Below, piece after piece: positions 1 to 4,986 of a stretch of 6,726 nt of DNA (position 1 is its first letter; each line of letters starts with the position of its first letter). The position numbers were made by a program, and so were the translations under genes. The stretch lies in assembly GCA_039933315.1 (NCBI GenBank), contig JBDTOI010000215.1:1-6726 (forward strand). Direction: 5' to 3'. Under the pieces are notes generated by a model. It had not been told where the DNA came from and ran no database searches. It saw only the letters and a list, made by a program, of their open reading frames with translations. Origin of the DNA: DASXRU01 sp039933315. Lineage in GTDB: Bacteria > Acidobacteriota > Blastocatellia > Pyrinomonadales > Pyrinomonadaceae.

Positions 1-37
1 TCATATAAGTTGGCCAGCATCGCTCAGAAAACCGACA

Positions 38-54
38 CAACCCCGTTGGGGTTG
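38..54. other. Short perfect inverted repeat (7-bp stem, 3-nt loop)
   Basis: CAACCCC at 38-44 and GGGGTTG at 48-54 pair perfectly around the loop GTT. No run of T follows on either side, so this does not look like an intrinsic terminator. It lies upstream of the small gene that starts at 132, in a stretch (1-131) where I see no gene. It may be a chance palindrome, part of an upstream gene's tail, or a weak RNA hairpin. Confidence 0.25.
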
Positions 55-118
55 GTATGTGAGCTGTCTGGCATAACCGCTTCGCCGGTACTGAGCCACA
101 GAATGTTGACTTGAGTAA

Positions 119-122
119 GAGG
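119..122 (+). promoter_or_regulatory. Shine-Dalgarno-like GAGG supporting the ATG at 132
   Basis: GAGG, within AGAGGTAAG, sits nine bases before the ATG at 132. It favours 132 as the true start of the small gene over the internal TTG at 205, which lies in another frame. This matters because the rest of the small gene is read in the 205 frame, so the start and the body are out of register. Confidence 0.45.
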
Positions 123-131
123 TAAGAGCAC

Positions 132-528
132 ATGCCCGCCAAAGATGATTTCGGCGCCATCTTCGCGAAACTGAGGGCGATCCTCAAGCCCTACGGAGCG
201 CAAGTTGGAAGTGCTCGCGGATGCGGAGGGCAATTACAGCCTCAACACACGGCACATCATGAAGAACAAGCAGCCCTTATATTTTGGCGGCGTTCGCATC
301 GGCAAGGCATACGTCAGCTTTCATCTCATGCCGGTATACGCTTGTCCGGAGTTGCTTCACGAAAGGTCACCGGAATTGAAGAAGCGCATGCAAGGCAAGT
401 CCTGCTTCAACTTCAAAGCGGTCGACGAAAAGCAATTCAAAGAACTGGCTAAGCTTACGAAGGCCGGCTTCGCGCGATTCAACGACGACAAATTCATGCA
501 AGGCATCAGAAAAGCGCAAGAGGGCTAA
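132..528 (+). pseudogene. Small conserved-type protein of unknown function, split by a +1 frameshift
   Basis: Function is unknown. The start ATG at 132 gives a plausible N-terminus (begins MPAKDDFGAIFAKLRAILK), but that frame soon turns into low-complexity, unnatural-looking protein. The frame one base over, open from 175 to the TAA at 526-528, gives the convincing body, with RHIMKNKQPLYFGGVRIG, YVSFHLMPVY and KKRMQGKSCFNF. Removing one base near 199-206 (for example G204) joins the two into a single protein of about 131 residues reading GAQ-LEVLADAEGNYSL across the junction. That resembles, from memory, small hypothetical proteins of soil bacteria with an (I/V)MKNKQP(L/F)(F/Y)FG...SFHLMPVY...MQGKSCFNF core. 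I see no signal peptide, membrane helix or cysteine cluster; it looks like a soluble alpha/beta protein. If the shift is real the gene is broken, or begins at the TTG at 205 and lacks about 24 residues. If it is a sequencing or assembly error, the gene is intact. No functional link to the downstream signalling genes is evident. Confidence 0.7.
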
Positions 529-666
529 AACCGCGCTGGTACAATTCCCACCGGGAGGGTTGCAAGTACTGACTTCACCTCGTCTGCCTTCCCATTTTTC
601 AAAAGCGTATCTATCTTACTTTCGGCCGTCCACTAATGGAGTGTGCTGACAGGTGTATAAGCAAAG
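529..666. other. Intergenic gap before the kinase gene
   Basis: These 138 bp contain no gene. A TCCC-ACC-GGGA mini-hairpin at 546-556 has only a 4-bp stem and no following T run, and a T run at 595-599 has no stem before it, so I do not call a terminator. A TATAAG at 656-661 resembles a -10 box but has no clear -35 partner. An in-frame TAA at 658-660 closes the kinase reading frame upstream and forces its start to lie after 660. Confidence 0.5.
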
Positions 667-3600
667 TTGAACGTCACCAGCGGCGCCCGTTTGAGTCGCT
701 ACCAGATTCGCTCTCTGCTTGGCAAGGGCGGGATGGGTGAAGTTTACCTGGCCGAAGACCAGGAGCTGAACCGGCTCGTGGCGCTGAAGATTCTTGCTGA
801 AGATCCGGACAAACGATATCCGATCGACCAATTATTGCGTGAAGCCCGGACCGCCTCTGCGCTAAACCACCAGAATATTGTCACTGTTTACGAAATCGGT
901 GAACAGGATTCAATGTGCTTCATCGCCAGCGAGTTCATCGAGGGCGATAGGCTGCGCGATCATTTAGGCAAAGCTCCCCTCCCCCCGGCCCAAAGTTTTG
1001 ATATCGCGATTCAGATCGCTGAAGGGCTGGCGGTGGCGCACGCAGCCGGAATTGTGCACGGCGATATCACGCCCGAGAACATAATGATCCGGAACGATGG
1101 ACTGATAAAGATCCTCGACTTTGGCATGTCCCGAGTGGCGGTCGATGCCGAGGTAGTTGGGGCCGATGAGGCAAAAACAAATGTCGAAGAAGAAAGAACT
1201 GCCGGCGGGACGCTGAGCTATATCGCTCCGGAACTGTTTCTCGGCTCGCCGGCTGATCAGAGATCAGACACCTGGAGTTTGGGCGTCATCCTGTACGAGA
1301 TGCTGGCGGGGCGTACGCCCTTTGCAGGTGAGACGCGGCGCGATCTGATCAAATCAATCCTCAATGAAGACCCGGCGCTGATTAGCGCCGGCGTTCCGTT
1401 AGCGCTGGAGAACATCGTCAGGCGGGCATTGGAAAAAAAACCTGCGGAACGATATGCGTCTGTGCTCGACCTGGCGGCGGATCTTAAAAGAGTAAACGAG
1501 CAACTGGAATCCGACGTTGCCCGGCCGGCGTTGCAGACCTCGCAGGATTCCTCCGCGAATAACATCGAAGCTGAACACGCCGCAACTTTCGACATCGGGA
1601 AGTTGCGCGCCGAAGCCTGGCGCCAGCGAAGATTCTTTCTATGGACCGGTGTGCTGCTGACGTCAATGGCTGCGCTGGTTACGCTCATTCGGCCACACGG
1701 CAGTGAGCGGTTCATTAGTTTATGGCTCTGGCTGCCCGCCGCTTTGTCATTCCTGGTTTATGCATTCGCACGTCGCAGAGTGGTTCCCTCTACATACGTG
1801 ATGCCAAGAGGACTTGCGTTTCGCGGCTTATTGCCTTTCCAGGAAGCTGATCGAGATCGCTTTTACGGTCGGGAGAGCCAAACTTTGGCGCTGGCCCAGA
1901 TGATCGCTCATCGCCTGCTTCGCTTCGGAGTTTTGTTTGGTGAATCCGGGTGCGGCAAGACCTCGCTCATTAGTGCCGGCTTGATCCCGAAGCTGTGGAG
2001 CGATGGATACGTGCCCGTTTACTGTCGCGCTTACAGCGCTCCATTGGCCGCGTTGCTGGAGGAATGTCGCAAACGCAGTCTGATTGAACCTCAGCGGGAC
2101 GAAGCGGCAACTGATTATTTGCAACGCGTTTCCAGGGAGTTGAGCGCCACCATCGTCGTCATCTGCGATCAATTCGAAGAGTTCTTCGTCAACTTCAAGA
2201 CTCCAGCGGAGCGCGAATCATTCGTTTCATTTGTCGCTGCTTGCCACGGCCAGGAGCACTTTCCCGTTAAGTTTCTGTTTTCCTTAAGAAGCGATTTTCT
2301 ATATCTCATCAACTCGGAATTCGCGAACCGGATTCCCGAGCCACTGATGAGTTCGCGGCTCTATCACCTGCGTGATTTCAGTGAGGAAGAAGCGGCCATG
2401 ATCATCGAGAAGTCGGCGCGGAGCGCTAACCTGCCCTTCGCAGCGGGGCTGAGCCGCCATGTAGCGCGCGATCTTATGTCGAATGGCGCAGTCCTGCCGT
2501 CAGAGCTGCAAATCGTTGGCGAGCGCTTGCAAACCCGGCGCATCTATTCGGTCCCGGAATACCAGCGCGCCGGTGGAAGAGAGCAGTTGGTCCATGGCTT
2601 TCTCGAGGACGCAATCCAGGCATCGGGAGAGCGAGAGAGCGCGCAACTACTGCTGCGAAGTTTGATATCTGACGAAAACACGCGCTTGACGCTCCCCCTG
2701 GAAGAGATCGCCAAACGCACTCAACGCAGCCAGGAAAAGATTGTAAACATTTTGCATGTGTTTGTGGCGGCGCGACTGATTCGTGAAATCCAGGACCAGC
2801 AGCCGTGGCGGTATGAACTCATGCACGAATATCTGATTGATAAGATCAACCGGATCACCGGTCGAGTGCTGGACGCCACTCAACGCGCGAACCGTCTGTT
2901 CCGGCAATACCTGTCCAACTATTCCGTGGACAAGCGCACGCGCATTCCCATCACCAAACTGTGGTCCATCAGGCGCTATGCGGATATTGAACGCGGCGAA
3001 CGCGAGCGAGAATTGTTAAGAAAGAGTTTGCGTGTCGGGACACTCAAAACCGGCGTGCTGGTTATCCTCATAGCGATTGGGGCAACGTTGGCGGCCGCGG
3101 CACTTTCAGTCAACGAGGAGTGGGACAACGTCCGCATGAGTGACGGTCACAGTGCGGCGGTGCGCCAAGCGGTCTTTTCGCCGGATGGCCGCTTGCTTGT
3201 GTCAGTGGGCGAGGATGCGAAAGTGATTGTATGGGACTTCGCGCGGCGCCAGCGACTCGCAACGTTCACCGACCATGCCGCCAATGTTACGTCCGTAGCC
3301 TTTTCGCCCGACGGGAAATGGTTTGCGACCGCCAGTTCGGACCACACCGTGATCGTGTGGGACTCTGCAAAGTTGCAGAAAGTCGAGGTGCTACATGCTC
3401 CTCAAGTGAAGACTGCGGCTCTAAACCAGGAGAATGTTGCCGTCGCCTTCTCACCTGACGGTCGACTACTGACGTTCGTATCCGGTGATCGCACAATTCT
3501 CTGGGGGTCAGAACGGTGGGACAAGGTTGGCGAATTGCCCGTTGGTCTGGGTCTACACGCCTATGGGGATTTTCTCTTTTCCCCGGACAGCCACCGGTTG

Positions 3601-4905
3601 ATATACAGAGACGGGCAGGCTTGGGACATAGCCACAGGACAAAGGGTCGCAGGCGTCTCTACTGGATCTGCAAACTGGGTGGCACTTTCAGCGGATGGGT
3701 CGCGCCTGGTTGCCGTAACCAGCGAGGGTAGCGTCGTATTCCTGGATGCCCACAGCTGGAAATCTCTTGGCGAGTTGCCTGCTCATCGAGATCACGGACG
3801 CGCGGCGGCCTTCTCGCCCAACGGCCAGTTGGTTGCGACCGGAGCAGAAAACATCGTTCTCTGGGATGTCGCAACGCAAGCCAAGCTGGCGCGACTGGAA
3901 CACCCAGCTGACGTCTGGGGCCTTGCATTCTCGCCGGATGGGCGCTCGCTGGTTTCAACTCATGGAGACGGGGCGATACTTGTTTGGGATGTGGCGGAGC
4001 GGCAGCGTATCGCCAATTTGAATGAACACAGCGATCCAGTGCGTGCCGTCACATTTTCAGCCGACGGGAAGCATCTGGCATCAGCAAGCGAAGACGGATC
4101 GGTGATTATTTGGGATTCTGAGCGGGGCGCCAAGGAAGCTGTCCTGTTAGGACACAAAGCGCGGGTAAATGCAGTCGCTCTTTCTCCTGACGGAAAGACG
4201 TGTGTGTCCGTTGACCAGGCTAACACTACTATTTTCGCGGATGTCGATCGTCTCCGGCCGGATCGCTCAATCAAATCCGGCGGCTACGCCGTGGTGATTT
4301 CGCCGGACGGGCGTCTCACTGCCACCAACAGTGGCGCATACGGAACGAGAGATGGCGGGTTGATTGTCGGCTTCGGCCCTTACGTCACCACCAAAGGTTC
4401 AGTCTACGGCCTGGCTTTTTCCCCTGATGGAAAGAAGCTGACGATTGTTTTGGCCAGCGGTGAAATTATTTTGCTCGATACCGGGAATTGGCAAGTGCAA
4501 GATAGGGTTGTCTCAAGCGAGATGGGCTTCAAGAGTGTTAGCTTTTCGCCCGACGGCAAGCGTCTGGTCACCGGCGATATCCAGGGCGACGTGTGGCTTT
4601 GGGATGTTGTACCACTTCGTAAAGTCGCCCTGCTTGGCCACCATGCAGCGCGTATTAACTCGGTCGCTTTCGCGCCTGATAGCCGGCAGGTCGCTTCCGC
4701 CGGGGATGATCAAATGGTCGCTCTATGGGATATCAGAGGACAGCGCTTGATCACGCGCATAGGAGCACACACGGCGCCGGTGCTTTCAATTGCTTTTTCG
4801 CCCGACGGACGGCGCTTGGCCACTGGCGAGGCGGATAGATCTGTACACATATATACCCGCCACAGTACGCTGTGGGGCTATCGTTGGGGCGGGCGGAAAC
4901 AATAA
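667..4905 (+). CDS. Membrane Ser/Thr protein kinase fused to nSTAND1 NTPase and 14 WD40 repeats
   Basis: A 1412-residue multidomain signalling protein. Residues 12-277 form a Hanks-type kinase: glycine loop GKGGMGEV (19-26), ATP lysine K41 in VALK, likely helix-C glutamate E59, catalytic loop HGDITPEN (131-138, Asp133), DFG (151-153), APE (187-189) and D201-x-W-S-L-G. Residues 278-320 are a polar linker. Two hydrophobic helices (about 323-342 and 350-367) form a hairpin flanked by RQRR and ARRR, so both flanks should be cytoplasmic. Residues about 381-730 are a STAND-type NTPase close to nSTAND1: RGLLPFQEADRDRFYGRE, Walker A GESGCGKTS (425-433), Walker B VVICDQFEEFF (497-507), and a sensor-like SLRSDF (539-544). 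A third membrane helix (about 794-815) follows an Arg-rich stretch and places the WD40 region (about 826-1396) outside. The start is TTG 667: an in-frame TAA at 658-660 excludes anything upstream, and the kinase fold begins at residue 11-12. The Shine-Dalgarno is weak. Kinase substrate and ligand are unknown. The gene lies 81 bp before a sigma-54 activator. Confidence 0.93.
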   Translation: MNVTSGARLSRYQIRSLLGKGGMGEVYLAEDQELNRLVALKILAEDPDKRYPIDQLLREARTASALNHQNIVTVYEIGEQDSMCFIASEFIEGDRLRDHLGKAPLPPAQSFDIAIQIAEGLAVAHAAGIVHGDITPENIMIRNDGLIKILDFGMSRVAVDAEVVGADEAKTNVEEERTAGGTLSYIAPELFLGSPADQRSDTWSLGVILYEMLAGRTPFAGETRRDLIKSILNEDPALISAGVPLALENIVRRALEKKPAERYASVLDLAADLKRVNEQLESDVARPALQTSQDSSANNIEAEHAATFDIGKLRAEAWRQRRFFLWTGVLLTSMAALVTLIRPHGSERFISLWLWLPAALSFLVYAFARRRVVPSTYVMPRGLAFRGLLPFQEADRDRFYGRESQTLALAQMIAHRLLRFGVLFGESGCGKTSLISAGLIPKLWSDGYVPVYCRAYSAPLAALLEECRKRSLIEPQRDEAATDYLQRVSRELSATIVVICDQFEEFFVNFKTPAERESFVSFVAACHGQEHFPVKFLFSLRSDFLYLINSEFANRIPEPLMSSRLYHLRDFSEEEAAMIIEKSARSANLPFAAGLSRHVARDLMSNGAVLPSELQIVGERLQTRRIYSVPEYQRAGGREQLVHGFLEDAIQASGERESAQLLLRSLISDENTRLTLPLEEIAKRTQRSQEKIVNILHVFVAARLIREIQDQQPWRYELMHEYLIDKINRITGRVLDATQRANRLFRQYLSNYSVDKRTRIPITKLWSIRRYADIERGERERELLRKSLRVGTLKTGVLVILIAIGATLAAAALSVNEEWDNVRMSDGHSAAVRQAVFSPDGRLLVSVGEDAKVIVWDFARRQRLATFTDHAANVTSVAFSPDGKWFATASSDHTVIVWDSAKLQKVEVLHAPQVKTAALNQENVAVAFSPDGRLLTFVSGDRTILWGSERWDKVGELPVGLGLHAYGDFLFSPDSHRLIYRDGQAWDIATGQRVAGVSTGSANWVALSADGSRLVAVTSEGSVVFLDAHSWKSLGELPAHRDHGRAAAFSPNGQLVATGAENIVLWDVATQAKLARLEHPADVWGLAFSPDGRSLVSTHGDGAILVWDVAERQRIANLNEHSDPVRAVTFSADGKHLASASEDGSVIIWDSERGAKEAVLLGHKARVNAVALSPDGKTCVSVDQANTTIFADVDRLRPDRSIKSGGYAVVISPDGRLTATNSGAYGTRDGGLIVGFGPYVTTKGSVYGLAFSPDGKKLTIVLASGEIILLDTGNWQVQDRVVSSEMGFKSVSFSPDGKRLVTGDIQGDVWLWDVVPLRKVALLGHHAARINSVAFAPDSRQVASAGDDQMVALWDIRGQRLITRIGAHTAPVLSIAFSPDGRRLATGEADRSVHIYTRHSTLWGYRWGGRKQ
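3142..4854 (+). repeat. Fourteen tandem WD40-type repeats (probable double seven-bladed propeller)
   Basis: Within the kinase-STAND protein, fourteen versions of the FSPDG turn recur about every 37-49 residues, near residues 837, 879, 928, 971, 1008, 1049, 1088, 1130, 1172, 1211, 1251, 1293, 1335 and 1377. Most units close with a WD-like strand end such as IVWD, VLWD, LVWD, IIWD, WLWD or ALWD. Units 3 (ILWG), 5 (VFLD), 9 (IFAD), 10, 11 (ILLD) and 14 (HIYT) are degenerate at that position. Fourteen units fit two seven-bladed beta-propellers. The repeats follow the third membrane helix and are predicted to be extracytoplasmic, where propellers typically bind proteins or other ligands. The DNA repeats are diverged, so recent tandem duplication is unlikely. 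Confidence 0.85.
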
Positions 4906-4986
4906 GCCCGTCTCTAACCAGTTCCATGGCGCCTTCGGTAGAATAGAGCGCGTGCTCGGAGAGTTAGCGATCAAGACCTGCTTCCA
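4906..4986. other. 81-bp gap between kinase and sigma-54 activator genes
   Basis: The gap is short and has no convincing terminator: CGGGC at 4890-4894 could pair with GCCCG at 4906-4910, but the stem is only 5 bp with no T run. I see no -24/-12 sigma-54 promoter and no strong -35/-10 pair. Co-transcription of the flanking genes is therefore plausible. The only purine-rich Shine-Dalgarno-like sequence, GGAGAG at 4958-4963, is more than 20 bases before the ATG at 4987, too far for a standard site. Confidence 0.45.

Noticed and set aside
106..111. TTGACT resembling a -35 box before the small gene
   Set aside because: No -10-like hexamer lies 16-18 bases downstream, where the coding start already falls.
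1..114. Open + frame of 37 codons ending in TGA at 112-114, possibly the tail of an upstream gene
   Set aside because: The translation is not recognisable, and another frame is open for much of the same stretch, so there is no basis for choosing a coding frame.
534..552. TGGTAC followed by AATTCCCAC, resembling a sigma-54 -24/-12 promoter
   Set aside because: The -24 half is close to consensus, but the -12 half lacks the required GC at the correct ten-base spacing. A nearby TTGCA at 560-564 has no GG at the right distance.
1257..1715. Open minus-strand frame of about 150 codons opposite the kinase
   Set aside because: It lies entirely opposite the well-supported kinase and linker coding sequence, and its protein shows no recognisable fold; it is a shadow frame.
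4890..4910. CGGGC/GCCCG inverted repeat at the kinase stop codon as a terminator
   Set aside because: The stem is only 5 bp with an 11-base loop and no T run, so it does not meet the pattern of an intrinsic terminator.
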